Part shown: piece after piece, positions 51,006 to 62,569 of the stretch
How positions within the stretch are numbered: the first letter of the stretch is position 1
Layout of the letters: the number at the start of each line of letters is the position of its first letter
Assembly (NCBI RefSeq): GCF_000247695.1
Contig: NW_004624747.1
Span: 13,904,895-13,968,894, forward strand
Reading direction: 5' to 3'
Length of the DNA stretch: 64,000 bases
Source: Heterocephalus glaber
Lineage: Eukaryota > Chordata > Mammalia > Rodentia > Bathyergidae
Notes under the pieces: generated by a model
The model's input: the letters and a program-made list of their open reading frames with translations, nothing else
Told to the model about the DNA's origin: nothing
Databases searched by the model: none
Position numbers and translations under genes: made by a program

Positions 51006-51547
51006 CCATTGAGAATAACCTAACCTTGTTTGAATTCTTAAGGCACTAGGAGAAAGTAGAAGCCTGCAGGAGATTTGAATTTATTAGGATTGATAAATAG
51101 ACTATTACAATATTTAAACATTTCACGTATGTGAGTCATCTCTCCACTTTCTCTAGCAACTTAAGGGCAGAGAATTTTCTGACTTTGAGACATGGCAAGT
51201 TTCTGATTTCATTGAGATCGGAACCCTTCTGTCAACACAGTATTTTACCCGGAGCTATTGAATATTTTGGTTCAATGATTCTCAGTTCTCAGGAATTTGA
51301 TGACATGAAACCCTGTCTTTCTTTGTTCAATCACCTTGTGGCTTACATAGATAGCCTACAAAATTAGGATGAACGAGTCCTTTTTATGAGTTTGGGTAAA
51401 GACTATCATGATCTGAGACTATTCAAAGAAAGTGAATGACCTGGGATTTCACCTATTTGGGATCCAATCTGTTCTCCACCAGCTTTGTTACCATCTTCTC
51501 AATAAGGATAAAGATTAATTCTTTATTTTTAAAAGTGATTAATGTTT
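51006..51547. other. Unassigned intergenic
   Basis: Unique-looking AT-rich sequence. A 78-codon open frame at 51131-51367 has no family resemblance or splice context, and I do not call it a gene. Confidence 0.5.
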
Positions 51548-51622
51548 TGTAGTTCTGGGGATTGAATCCAGGACCCTGAATATGCTAGGCAGGTGCTCTA
51601 CCACTGAGCTATAATCTCAACC
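51548..51622 (-). mobile_element. ID-type SINE (old)
   Basis: gttctggggattgaatccag to ctctaccactgagctataat, antisense ID. Confidence 0.82.
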
Positions 51623-51699
51623 TGAGACTAATATTTTTTTAAAGGCAAGGACTTCACAATTTTTTAAAGGCAGTAGTTTACTTCAGATATATATATATT

Positions 51700-51774
51700 T
51701 TGTTCCAGGGTTCAAACTTGGGACCTTGCACTTGCAAGGCAGGCAGTGGAACCACTGAGCTAAATCCCCAGCCC
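51700..51774 (-). mobile_element. ID-type SINE
   Basis: gttccagggttcaaacttgg to ccactgagctaaatccccag, near-consensus antisense copy next to an (AT)n run at 51689-51700. Confidence 0.88.
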
Positions 51775-52084
51775 TTCAAAGTATATTTGTAAATTTAACC
51801 TAGAAATGGATTTTTGTCTCATTCTGGGCTTGGTGTCCTCTGTATTTTCCCAGGTCCTTCTTGCTGTCTTCAGACTGTTACACCAGGGCCTCCTTGGGCT
51901 GCAGCTGCTAGGCAGTAACCTTATCCCCTCACCAGCATTGACTTAGACATAACAAGCTAGGATGATGAGTTTACTGAGGTAAAAGAAAACTGACCACTCC
52001 ATCAAGAGCTGCCATCAGTGTGCTCTTCCTTTTGTACTTTAAAGGGAAGGGATTTTGCCGGGTTTGGCAAAAAGGATTCTACTA

Positions 52085-52210
52085 ACCGTCATTGTCTGAA
52101 TCCCCGGAGTGGGAGTGGGGAGCTGAAAAATACAGATTCCTGGGACTCATGTCTGATTTAGCAAATTGGAATCTTTTGAGGTGGGACCTGGATGAGAATT
52201 TCTTTTAAGC
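52085..52210. mobile_element. MER5-type fragment
   Basis: aaatacagattcctgggact and tttagcaaattggaatcttt follow the MER5 centre. Ends unclear. Confidence 0.45.
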
Positions 52211-52339
52211 CTCTGTCTTATTAGTTCCATATTGCCATTCAATTCCTCTCGGGCTGGGGAATTTTATTTCCAAGGATTACTGAGAAATTGGCCATATTAT
52301 TCACCTTAATGGAAGATAGAATTGATTTAATTCTCTAAG

Positions 52340-52470
52340 GGTCAGTTCTTCCTCTCTTTTCCTCTTTCTCTCTTCATCTGTGTCTTTCTTTCTCTTCATC
52401 CCTCCATCCTTTTCTCTCTATCTCTTTTTCTTTTGCCTGTCCTTTTCTCTCTCCTTTTCCTCTCTCTTCC
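52340..52470. repeat. pyrimidine-rich tract
   Basis: A long C/T-rich run (ctctttt, tctctct units). Confidence 0.85.
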
Positions 52471-52685
52471 ACATGCATGACAAAGTTTAAATTTGAGTTT
52501 CTCCATGGAATTCTAACTATGAAAAGCTATTTTCTTTGACGACATGGACAGAAAGCTGTCTAAAAGGAATCTGACCTTATAGATAGGGAAATAATTCTAT
52601 CTTTATTTTGTTGATAGAGAAATGGAGTCTCAGAGAATTTAATTAATTGCCCAGATGGTCTGTGTGTTAGAAGTAGAATTTGGAG

Positions 52686-52764
52686 GAGCTGAAGATTTAG
52701 CTCAGTGGTGCCATGCCTGCGTGGCAAGCGCAAGGTCCTGAGTTCAATCTCTGGTTCCTCCCCA

Positions 52765-52803
<39 letters not shown>

Positions 52804-52835
52804 CCACCACCACCACCCAAAAAAACCAAGTACAA
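52686..52835 (+). mobile_element. ID-type SINE with (CAA)n-(CCA)n tail
   Basis: ctgaagatttagctcagtgg to gagttcaatctctggttcc, then about 12 CAA units (52767-52803) passing into CCA units. The poly-Gln and poly-Cys open frames here are translations of this tail. Confidence 0.92.
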
Positions 52836-53499
52836 TTTGGATCCTAATTCTCTAACTAGAAATGGAGAGTTGAACCTTTCATACTTTTTATTCTTACTAA
52901 GAAAGTTTCAACCACAAGCATATACAGATCAGCATTTCTTCTCCAGATAGAAACATTTATGTTAAGAATGGAGAAAGTGATCATATATGAAAAATTCTGG
53001 GTTCCTTGTTCAGACTTCTTGGATAATTCTCATAGGCAAATTGATCTTTGAAAGCCAAAATTTCTACCATAGATTGCAAAGTAGATAGTATGCAGGCTGC
53101 AGATATGGTTATTGTTTTTTGTTTATTGATTTTTGGCCCTTCACCATTGGTTTAACAATGTGACTTCTTTGTCAACATTTAAAAATCAGATGACTTTACA
53201 TAAAAACTCAGATTTCCAACATCTCTTTATAAGTGAGGTCTTCATGCTAAGTGATAAGAACTACAGTAGGTGCTGGCCTCTCCCTTTAAACCACAGCTCC
53301 CACCACTCCCTACTGTCTGATGCCCAGGCTGCTTCATTCATGAGTGTTTCCTGCCTGACTTTGGGACCCTGGGCCTTGCCTCATCAAATGATTTTGTCAG
53401 GTGAAACTTCCCATACCATCTTCACATAAACAAATGCTGGAATTAACAATAAGGCAAGTGGTATTTAATGCCTTTGTTATGGGATATACTAGAAGGGAC

Positions 53500-53940
53500 A
53501 CATTGATGCAGAGGTAGTGTGGAGTTGTGGTTAAGAACAGAGCATAAAGAGCCACGCTTAAGCTCTGTCTTTTTGTTGTTGTTTTTGAGACAAGGTCTTG
53601 CTATGTAGCCCAAGCTGGCTTTGAACTCACTATGAAGTCCAGGATGGCCTGAAACTTGCAGCGATCTCCTGCCTCACCCTCCTGAGTGCTGGGGTTATGG
53701 GTGTGCACTACCACGCCTGGCTAAGCTCTGTCTTTACCACTGACTAAGCTGGGATATCTTGGACAAGTCACTTCATCTCTCTGAGCCTAAGTTTCCTTAT
53801 CTGCAAAATGGGGGTGATAACTTCCTCTTTGGGTTGCTGTAAGGATTCAGGGAGGATTAATTCATGTAAGAGCTTTGAATGGTACCTAGCATACAGCAAG
53901 GTCTATGTCAGTGTCAGCTGCTATTATTCTAACACACTCA
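53500..53940 (+). mobile_element. MIR split by a B1
   Basis: The MIR halves (gtgtggagttgtggttaaga before; ggacaagtcacttcatctct, tgcaaaatgggggtgataac and gtacctagcatacagcaagg after) flank a B1 insertion. Confidence 0.8.
53573..53721 (-). mobile_element. B1 SINE with target-site duplication
   Basis: Antisense B1 (gagacaaggtcttgctatgt to gtgcactaccacgcctggc), flanked by taagctctgtcttt at 53559-53572 and 53722-53735. Confidence 0.93.
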
Positions 53941-54174
53941 GCTCAAACACTGATCTGGGCAGTGTGATCTCAAGGCAAGACTTGGCCTCATTCCTTTGGA
54001 ACACTGTCCTTTGAGTCTGGTGCATGACCGAAAAGTCTGGAATGCTTTTCAGTGGCACCCTAAATCCTGAGGTCCTCCCTCAGTCATGTTGATAATGATA
54101 GTAATACTGTAATTAAGAAATGGTCTGCAGATTTAATGCACCAACTAAGGAACAGGCACCAAACAGCACACATT

Positions 54175-54310
54175 CTGTGGGTCATCTTTGCAGTAGCTTT
54201 ATGAAACAGGAACTGCTATAATTCTCATTTTACAAGTGAGGAAACTGAGGTTCAGGAGATTAAACAATTGACTGAAGATGAGTAAGTAAGTGGTCAGGGA
54301 AGATCTGCCC
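54175..54310 (-). mobile_element. MIR fragment
   Basis: tctcattttacaagtgagga and aactgaggttcaggagatta are a typical MIR antisense core. Confidence 0.65.
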
Positions 54311-54362
54311 AGGCAATCTGGTGCCAAACATGTACCATCAACCACACATTCCATGGCTCCAT

Positions 54363-54364
<2 letters not shown>

Positions 54365-54406
<42 letters not shown>
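54365..54406. repeat. (CA)n microsatellite
   Basis: About 21 uninterrupted CA units. Confidence 0.97.
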
Positions 54407-54409
<3 letters not shown>

Positions 54410-55414
54410 CTTATTTAAAGAATAAAGAAGGCTGTGTTCTCCAACCATGTTCCCCATCACAGACTAACATCATCAAATTTCAGTCAATTTGTTGATATTG
54501 ATATGAATGTCATAAAAGCAAGAAAACTTGTTTCCTTGGATGCCTTAGTATCCCTTTCTCCATTCTTTGAACAAATCCACCTACTTTTCCTTTGGGATAC
54601 TTCCTGCTATGACATCACTTCCTCCATCCAGTTGCCACTGACTCCTCCAGGGTCTGGCTTGTCCAACAGGAAGGTGATCTAGGGTGACATTTACATCCCT
54701 TGGTTGCTAAGATTGGGTTGCCTGATCTGGTAGAGCCAAGAATGTCTGGTTCCTCTCTCACCCACCCAGATGAGCCTCACTGGTCAGGGAGATCTGTCAA
54801 AATGCTTCAGTCAAAGGTATAGGAATAGCTATGCTCCTCTGACAGAAAGGCTAAAGGATTTCTCAGCATTCTTTGCTGTGTAGCCAGGATTTACACAGAA
54901 GACAGATGGATTTGGGCTTGTCATTTGGGGTTTGGGTTGCCTATCACATCACCTTGTCGTCTGACAAAGCTCCAATGGGAAATATCATTGGTTCTAGCAG
55001 AGGCAGCTCATCTCAGCTAATTAATCAGAAGAAATTTATCCAACTGTAAGGAGAAACTTCAACAGCATCCTTCTTTTTATGAGATAAGGCCTCACTGGCC
55101 ATAGCAAAAGCATGTGGTGGCTTTTCTGTCCTTAAGCTAAAAAAGAAAATAATTAGGCCAGTTTGAGGCAGAATTATGCAGGAAGTCATTTACAGAGCCC
55201 ATGATTAGGCAGACCAAGGAATAAGCCCAAATATCTTTTGCTTTGTCTCATTTCTTATGGTGAGCAAGCATGGGTAAAGATGATTGGTTTTAGTCATTTA
55301 ATTGTGAGTCTAAGTGACATCTGTGGCACCTGTGCTGAGGCAGGGAGTAGTCCACATGAGATTCTCTCTTCCTCTTCTCCTACTTTAGCTCGAGGACACT
55401 TCCTGTTCTAGATT
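54407..55414. other. Unassigned sequence downstream of TMEM233 exon
   Basis: No gene or clear repeat is recognised. If TMEM233 has a further 3' exon it could lie here or lower, but I could not place it. Confidence 0.5.
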
Positions 55415-55640
55415 AGAGGCTTCCAAACTGTGGACCACTGACAAAATACCTACTTTTTAAATAAAGTTTTACTGGAACACAGCCATGCATGCTCATTTAC
55501 ATATTGTCTGCTCTCCTGCTAAAATGGCAGTGCGAAATAGTTGTGAAAGAGACCATGACAAGGACCACATGGCCTGCAAGACCTAAAATATTTACTATCT
55601 GGCCCTTTTCAGAAGATATTTGTTGAGTCCTGTTCTAGGT
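55415..55640. mobile_element. hAT-type non-autonomous DNA transposon
   Basis: taaataaagttttactggaa, cacagccatgcatgctcatt and aaaatatttactatctggcc are a widely seen hAT-Charlie-type mammalian repeat. Its ends near ttccaaactgtggaccac and gttgagtcctgttct are inverted relatives. Confidence 0.7.
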
Positions 55641-55861
55641 AGAATAGATTCAAGATGGCAGAGTTTTAGTCAGCCTGGGATCCTGAGTGACTGTGTGGAG
55701 GAGAGAACTTTCCCCCACCTACATGGCCCACTTAACATGAAGAAGACAAAACCTTCTGTTTTGAGTTGTTCCTGGAGCATATCTTAACCCATTCTAACAG
55801 ATTCCAATGGACACTCGAGAAAAGTTATTTAATATTGGGAGGGATTCAAAAAGGCCACTTA

Positions 55862-56020
<159 letters not shown>

Positions 56021-56871
56021 CTAGTCACAACAGGTAACCCACAAAGAAAGGTGCGAGGATTCTCAGGGTGTCCACGTAAAGCCATTCTATAAGGCCTTGG
56101 GGACTGTGCTCCTCTCCATGCCAGGATGATGAACAAGTGACATGGTTATCACCTCCTTCAGAAAGCCTTCCTTCAACTATAAGACTGAGTTTCCTGTCGC
56201 CTCTGTACTTTCTGATGACTTTCACCTGAGCATTTACCATAGGATGTTTAAAGGATGGACTGAATTGTTCATCTCTATGTCTGAGCCAAGGTTGTTACTC
56301 AACTGGTACCTACAGATAGAGCTTTCCCAGCTATCAAAATGTTTCACTAGTTGATAAGTAGCAGCTACCATGAGGCTTGTCTTCCTTCCCCAAAGTCCTA
56401 GCCATCCTGGCTCCTCCTCTGTATCCTCCAGATCTCTACCTGATCCAGGATTGTAAGGGTTATTACTGGGCTCAACAGAGCATCCTATCTGATTTTGTAA
56501 CTATGCCAAATTGTTAAATATTTAAATATTGTCTTTGTTGCTAGTACTTTGAATAGTGTCTGGCACATTTTAGGAACTCAAGAAATATGTATGAGCTGAA
56601 TGAATGACTAAATACGTGTTTTCCCACAAAATGTGAGTTCATTGATGATTCCTCCCCTACTTGCATCATCAGCTGCCAGTCTAGACTGGTATACAATGGA
56701 ATATTACTGGTATCTTGCATAGGACCCTCCTCATTGCAAACCACCATCTTTCTGCGGATCATAAGGGAGGCCTTGAGTGAATCCAGAAATGGGGCTACTG
56801 TTGCCTTGAAAACAGATGAAAGCCTCTTTCAGTACCAAGTGTGGACTTGTCTCTATAAGAGTCCCCTTCTG

Positions 56872-56897
56872 GAGTTCAATCCCTGGTACAAAAAAAA
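56872..56897 (+). mobile_element. 26-base truncated ID SINE with perfect target-site duplication
   Basis: Only the B box and tail (gagttcaatccctggtac then As) are present. The 17-base repeat ataagagtccccttctg at 56855-56871 and 56898-56914 flanks it exactly. Confidence 0.92.
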
Positions 56898-57129
56898 ATA
56901 AGAGTCCCCTTCTGAATCCATTTCCTTACCTGGTACATGGAGATGGGGCTGCCCTCAGTTAAATCTGCTGGATAAATTCAAGGATACAGGGGAAGGATCA
57001 GGTAGAAAACCTTAGAATTCTCAAATTTCTTTCTGAAGGACTTCTGTGTCCTTCAGACTTAAGGGTAGAGAACAATAAACCAAAAGAATTTCTTTCTCCT
57101 TCTCTAAGATGTTGGTTGTATTTCTTTCT

Positions 57130-57206
57130 TTCCAGTGCTGAGGATTGAGCCCAGGGCCTCAAGCATATTAGGTAAATGCTCTACCACTGAGCTACACTCC
57201 TGGCCC
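57130..57206 (-). mobile_element. ID-type SINE
   Basis: gtgctgaggattgagcccag to accactgagctacactcctg, antisense ID. Confidence 0.85.
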
Positions 57207-58039
57207 TCAGCTATAATTATCTTCCTCTTCCAGCTGGGATGTCATACAAAGCATTGGTTTTTTTTTTTTTTTGGCAGATGCTACAAACAAAAATGGTGGA
57301 AACTGGTCTTAAAGAAAAATGCATAATTTCTAAATATTTTTTAAAGAGCTTAGAATGTAAATTATCTCATCTAGAGTGGGAGAACTAGAGAGAATCAAGA
57401 TGGCTTTAGATATTCCAAATTTATATGATCTTATTTATTCTTTTCAAAAGTTACTAATGCTATTTGTGAACATAGAAAAACAGTTAAATGCTACAGAAAC
57501 ATATACAACAAATAGGAAAGCTTTTCCCCTAACATTGTTTCCTAGTTTTAGTGGTTTGGGGTATTTGTTTCTACATGTTTTTTCTGGATGATTCCTGGAA
57601 ACAACACTGACATATTCCCTTGCCTCTATTCTGACTAAGCACATCATGTATCACTGTTTGGAGAAAAAATTAGCAATTTGCTCTCTGAGATCAACAGAAT
57701 GAGTCTGTCTAATCCTGATCCCTCAACTGTTAAAACCTTGAAAATTTCCCATAAATCTTGGCAAATACAACTTCATCCCTGCCTTTGGCAATGTCGAGGT
57801 CTAAACATACTTCCTCTGGGATACTGTAAACTCTTGAGAAAGACATTGTATTGTTTTTTCCACAAACAGATTAATATAAAACTTCCTGGTAACCTCTTCG
57901 CATTTGTAACCTGGTAACAAACTTTGCATTTGTTTTCTTTAAATGCTTATTTTGTGATTTTTAAAAAGTGGCCAGTTGGCCTTTTGAATGTTGGACTTGC
58001 TTCTGTTTCTTTTCAAGTAAAATCTTTTGTTTTCTAAAT

Positions 58040-58425
58040 GTCTTGGCTTCTGTTCTAGTTTGGATCTTAAATTTCCCCCGGAAGCCTAAAGTGTTAAAAA
58101 CTTGGCCCCCAGCTTGTGGTGCTATTGGGAGATGGTGGAGCCTTTAAAAGGTGGGGCCTAGTGTGAGATTTTTAGGTCATTGGGGGTGTGGCCTTCAAGG
58201 GGCTTTGGAATCCTGGTTCTCCCATCTTTTCATAAGGTCAGTAACTTCCTCCACCATCTGCTCCTGCCGTGATCATGATGTACTGCCTCACCATAGGTCC
58301 AAAGCAAAATGGCCAACAACCACGGACTGAAAACTTCTAAACTGTGAACCAACATAAACTTTTTCTCTTTTTAAGTTGATTATCTCAGACTTTTTGTGGT
58401 AACAAAAAAGCTGAACTTATTTTAT
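58040..58425 (+). mobile_element. MaLR-like LTR (sense)
   Basis: ctagtttggatcttaaattt, gcttgtggtgctattgggag, ggtggggcctagtgtgagat, gcaaaatggccaacaaccac and gttgattatctcagactttt follow a known mammalian LTR layout. Solo and non-coding. Confidence 0.6.
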
Positions 58426-58489
58426 AGTAATGGAAAGCTGAACTTACACGACTGTGATTGTTTCTTTGGTAGAATAACAATTTTAATAT

Positions 58490-58690
58490 ATAACACTTAT
58501 TGACCATTTATTATGTGCCAGGCAGCATATTTAATAGTTTTCAAGAATTAGCTCATTGGTCCTTATGACAATCCTATGAGGAAGGTGGCTTATTTTTCCA
58601 TTTTACTGATGGCAAAACTAAAGGACAAAGAAAGCAATTCACCCAAAGTCACATAGCTAGTTGGGTAAAGTCTGTATTTATAAGCAAACA
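58490..58690 (-). mobile_element. MIR
   Basis: ttattatgtgccaggcagca, ttccattttactgatggcaa and caaagtcacatagctagttg in antisense MIR order. Confidence 0.75.
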
Positions 58691-59171
58691 CCACGTGTGT
58701 GCATGCATGCACACACAGATACAAATAGATTTTTTTGTTTTGTTTTGTTTTACTTTGTTCTAAAAATATGGACAATATCATACTACACTTGGTCTGAAAC
58801 TTACTATCTTTCACTTAATATTGAGTGGCCAAACTTCCAAGCTAATGCTTCTGGATATGTCTCATTCCTGGTTTCTTTCTCTATTCGTGACTTAAAATGC
58901 TGAATTATATTGATAGACTCTTAACATTGCATCAGGATTGTATTCTTGTGTATTGGGGGGGGAATCCTAATGTATCATGGCACAATCTTTCCTATGTTAA
59001 TTTTTATTTTCAAATAGCTTCACATTTACAAGTATTACATATAAGCACTATACTTACTGAGAGTATAGATGGTTTTGATGGATTCATAGTCAATTTAAAT
59101 AGTTGCACCTCACCAATAGACATTTTAGTTACTTAAAGTTTGTTGTGATTATATAGTACAATGCAGTGGAT

Positions 59172-59177
59172 TATCTG

Positions 59178-59218
<41 letters not shown>

Positions 59219-59219
59219 T
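59172..59219. repeat. (TCTA)n microsatellite
   Basis: About 11 tctatctatc-type tetranucleotide units, directly joined to an ID SINE tail. Confidence 0.95.
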
Positions 59220-59300
59220 TTTTTCTGGTGCTGGGAATCAAACTCAGGGCTTCACATATGACAGGCAAATGCTCTACCACTACCTACATCCCCAGCCCTT
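59220..59300 (-). mobile_element. ID-type SINE
   Basis: tctggtgctgggaatcaaac to acctacatccccagccc, antisense ID. The TCTA repeat lies at its tail end. Confidence 0.85.
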
Positions 59301-60465
59301 AATATATCTTTTGCATATATTTGAGCCTGTCCTAGGGTAGCTTCCTAGGAATAAGACTGAGCGTTAAAGAGCCTATGAATTTATATTTGGAGAGCCAAAT
59401 CACCCTGCGAAAAGATTACACAAGTCTATACTTCCACTAAGAATATTTAAGTGTCTTTTTCCCCTCATCTTTGCCAATGCTGTATATTATCAATGTATTT
59501 TTTTCTCATTCTGAAGGGTGAAAAAGAATTTTAAAATAACATTTCTTTAGTTAATGGCACAGGTGAGCCATCTTTTCATTTTTTAGACCTTGGTTCCAAT
59601 GTCACCTCCTCAAAGAGACCTTTTCAGACCAACTAATTTGGTAGCTAACATAGTGCTTAGACCCCAGGAGCTGAGTATATATTTGTTGAGTGAATAAATG
59701 AATATATGAATGAATGTTTATTGTTTGTATATTGTCTCTTCTTGATGAATTTTAGCTCATATCCTTTGTCTAGCTTTCTACTGGTCTGTCTTATTAATTT
59801 GTGAGAAATTTTTATATACTATAGATCAGTATTATGCAAGATAGACACAATGGAAGCCACATAGATAATTATAAATTTTTTAGTAGTCACATTAAAAAAG
59901 TATAAGTGAATGAAATTAACTTTAATAATATATATTTTATTAAATCCAACATGTTCAAAATATTGTCATTAAAACTTGTTAAACTAATCATTTTTCAGAT
60001 GCTCAGTAGGCAACTGTACTGAATGGCATGCCAGATAATACTCCTTAGTGTCATATTTATTTTGCAGAATGTTCTCCCATTTTCTTCTGGTATGTTGTTC
60101 TTTTAAAAATATGATTTTTATAACTGTGATTTTGATATAGTTTAAGGCTCACAAGAAGTCACAAAGATAGTACCTAAATACCCTTCAGTCAGTATCCCCT
60201 AATGATGATGCCTTAGGTAAGCACAGTATTTTGTCAAAACATGGAAACTAATGTTGGCACAAAGCAACTCAGGTACATACTTATTCAGATTTCACCCATT
60301 TTACATGCACTCTTTTTTGTGTATTTATAGTACTACAAAGTTTTGTAGAACTTTGTACATTCCAGTAACTATGGCTGCAATGAGGATACTGAACTGCCTC
60401 ATTAGTACAAAGAAATTCCCTCAATTACTCAGTTAAGTCATACGCTTCCTCCATGCCCACTCACC

Positions 60466-60525
60466 TATTCTATTCTATTCTATTCTATTCTATTCTATTC
60501 TATTCTATTCTATTCTGTTCTATTC
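60466..60525. repeat. (TATTC)n pentanucleotide microsatellite
   Basis: About 12 units of tattc with one tgttc variant, next to the tail of a B1. Confidence 0.96.
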
Positions 60526-60631
60526 TAGACAGGGTTTCACTAAATTGCCCAGGCTGGCCTTGAACTTGCAATCCTCCAGCCTCAGCCTCCTGAGTAGATA
60601 GGATTACAGGTGCATGCCACCACATCTGGCA
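60526..60631 (-). mobile_element. B1 SINE
   Basis: agacagggtttcactaaatt to aggtgcatgccaccacatct, antisense B1, with the pentanucleotide array at its tail. Confidence 0.88.
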
Positions 60632-61534
60632 GCCCTGTGCCCTTGAACTTGTACTTGTGGTATTTTGACGTTGCCTGGAGTTTCTTTCTAAGCTATAGAG
60701 CTCATAATTTCATCAAATAGCTGCTTTTGAAGTGCAAAACAGCCAGTGATGATCTTTGTTCAGCCCACAAAGTATGGTAAAAAGAAGTGTCTTTAATTTC
60801 ACCCCAGCTTTTATTTCCCTCTTGGATGAAATTGAACAGAACATAGAACAAATGGGTCTCACCACACATTTTGTAAGGCACCCCAGAATCCCCTGCAGTG
60901 TCTCTTTGCTTTTCTCCGAGCCTTGAGCTCATGCTTGCAAAATGTAAGAGTCAGCACAAAACCTGGCAAGAGCACCCCAGCTTTTGTCAGGTGCCTTGAG
61001 CCAGTGAGTGTCGCGCTTCAACAAAAAAGTGCACAAGGTCCTCCCTCTGGTAGTAAATCTAATGGCCTCCTAGTCCTTGCATATGGTTATTTGAGGCTTA
61101 TTTGTACAGCTCTTCCCTGGATGGACACACGATACCCAAATGACCATGAAAGGAAAGCTGGTCAGGAGCCAGAAGGGAGGGTGACTGTTTCTATGCTGAA
61201 GCTCAAGAAGGCTGCATCAAGACTATTGTGAGGCTCTGCAGTTTCACCTGGCCACTTGTCAAAGGGTACAAATCCTGGCATACACACCAAAGAAGGACAG
61301 GCCACACTGACCCATAAATTCTGATAATCTGGGTCTGATGGTCCAGGAATTTGTGATACTCTACACCAAATGATAAAGCGACTCCATTGTTATAAGTGAG
61401 GGGAATACTTGGTCCTTTTCCTCTGGTCTTTAGGGCAGAACATGTGCTACATCCTATCTGCTTCCCCTCTCAGGACAGCATCACCTATGGAGTTGTTGCC
61501 AGTGTGAACTGGAGATGAGACTCTCCAAAGTTAT

Positions 61535-61735
61535 AGCTTGTATAGTCCCCTTTATTGATGGTTCCTAACCCTGTCTGCACCTAAGAACTATGGGGGGGGG
61601 CTCTGAATTTAAAATATTCCTGTATGCAAGACCCATTCTAGACCACCTGAATCAGGATCTTTGAGGCAGGATTCAGTGTATTTAAGAAAAGATTTTTCTA
61701 GGTCATTCTAAGGGGCAGCCAGAGTTGAGAACCAC
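61535..61735. mobile_element. MER5-type hAT element
   Basis: gatggttcctaaccctgtct at one end and cagagttgagaaccactgtc at the other form the MER5 inverted ends; the centre has ctgaatcaggatctttgagg. Confidence 0.75.
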
Positions 61736-61749
61736 TGTCCTAGTTGGGT

Positions 61750-62090
61750 ACTCATTCATTCATTCATTCATTCATTCAAAAACAATTTATTGGGCACTGG
61801 CTTTGTGCCAGGCACTTCTTCCATCCCTCGTGGATCTTACATTCTGGTGGCGACTGAAAATAAATAAGGAAAATGAAAATAAATGTGATGATTACAGAAG
61901 ATTATTGAGGCCAGGAAAGTGGAGCAGAGGAAGTGAGTTCTGTAAGGTAGTCATGGGTAGACTGAGAGCTGAGAAGGAGCCAGGCCTGCAAGGAGCCAGG
62001 GAAGAGATGCCTGGCAGGAAGCACAGCTACGTACAGAGGTCTGGACGTGGGGAAGAACTATTTTGTTGAAGGTCCCCAGGAAATCCCAGT
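61750..62090 (-). mobile_element. L2 fragment (antisense)
   Basis: A (CATT)n start at 61751-61778, aatttattgggcactggctt, gtgccaggcacttcttccat and gatcttacattctggtggcg are the antisense L2 3' end. Confidence 0.75.
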
Positions 62091-62104
62091 GTAGCTGAAA
62101 TGTA

Positions 62105-62216
62105 GGAAGGAGGGAGGGAGGGAGGGAAAGAAGCAAGGAGAGAGGGGGAGGGGGGAAAGGGGTTGGAGGAGAAGAAAGAAGCCAGAAGCAACATTAATCA
62201 TCATCATCATCATCAT
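62105..62216. repeat. Purine-rich (GGGA)n and (ATC)n simple repeats
   Basis: ggaagg/gggagg units at 62105-62160 and an atcatcatc run at about 62198-62216. Confidence 0.85.
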
Positions 62217-62569
62217 ATTAATATAACTGTGAATATATATGGAGTACCCATTCCTTGCCAGGCCCTGTACTAACCACTTTATGCACATCACATAATCAAA
62301 TCCTTATGATAACCCTCTTAGCCACTAAATCCTCTTCCATGGTATGGTGCAGAAGGCACATTGCTGTTACCTGCGGCAGGTAATGAGAGAAGCCTGAACA
62401 AGCAGTAATCTCATAGTGTGAAGTCACTTTGCTGGAAAGTCCCTAATATTTGATGACACCCCCATGAGAATAAAGCACCAATTGCATGGGTGGGGGTGTG
62501 TATGTGGGACCCAGTGCAGCCTCAGTCCTAAACCTCCGCCCTTGGGGAGATGCACATTTTCTTTTCTTC

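Larger units (their letters stand above)
58735..60440 (-). mobile_element. Old L1 3' region, interrupted
   Basis: Diverged antisense L1 phrases recur (ggaataagactgagcgttaa, cttccactaagaatatttaa, tttgtacattccagtaacta). The SINE and tetranucleotide repeat at 59172-59300 interrupt it. Boundaries are approximate. Confidence 0.45.

Noticed and set aside
52560..52950. Frames with long poly-Cys or poly-Gln runs
   Set aside because: They are translations of a (CAA)n SINE tail on both strands.
30681..55858. A tiny terminal TMEM233 exon encoding Ala and stop
   Set aside because: I looked on the minus strand for an acceptor followed by a one-base codon completion, an Ala codon and a stop, and found no convincing site. 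The pattern is too short to be decisive.
59172..60525. Regularly repeated short units as a possible CRISPR-like array
   Set aside because: The TCTA and TATTC arrays are direct microsatellites without spacers, in a mammalian genome.
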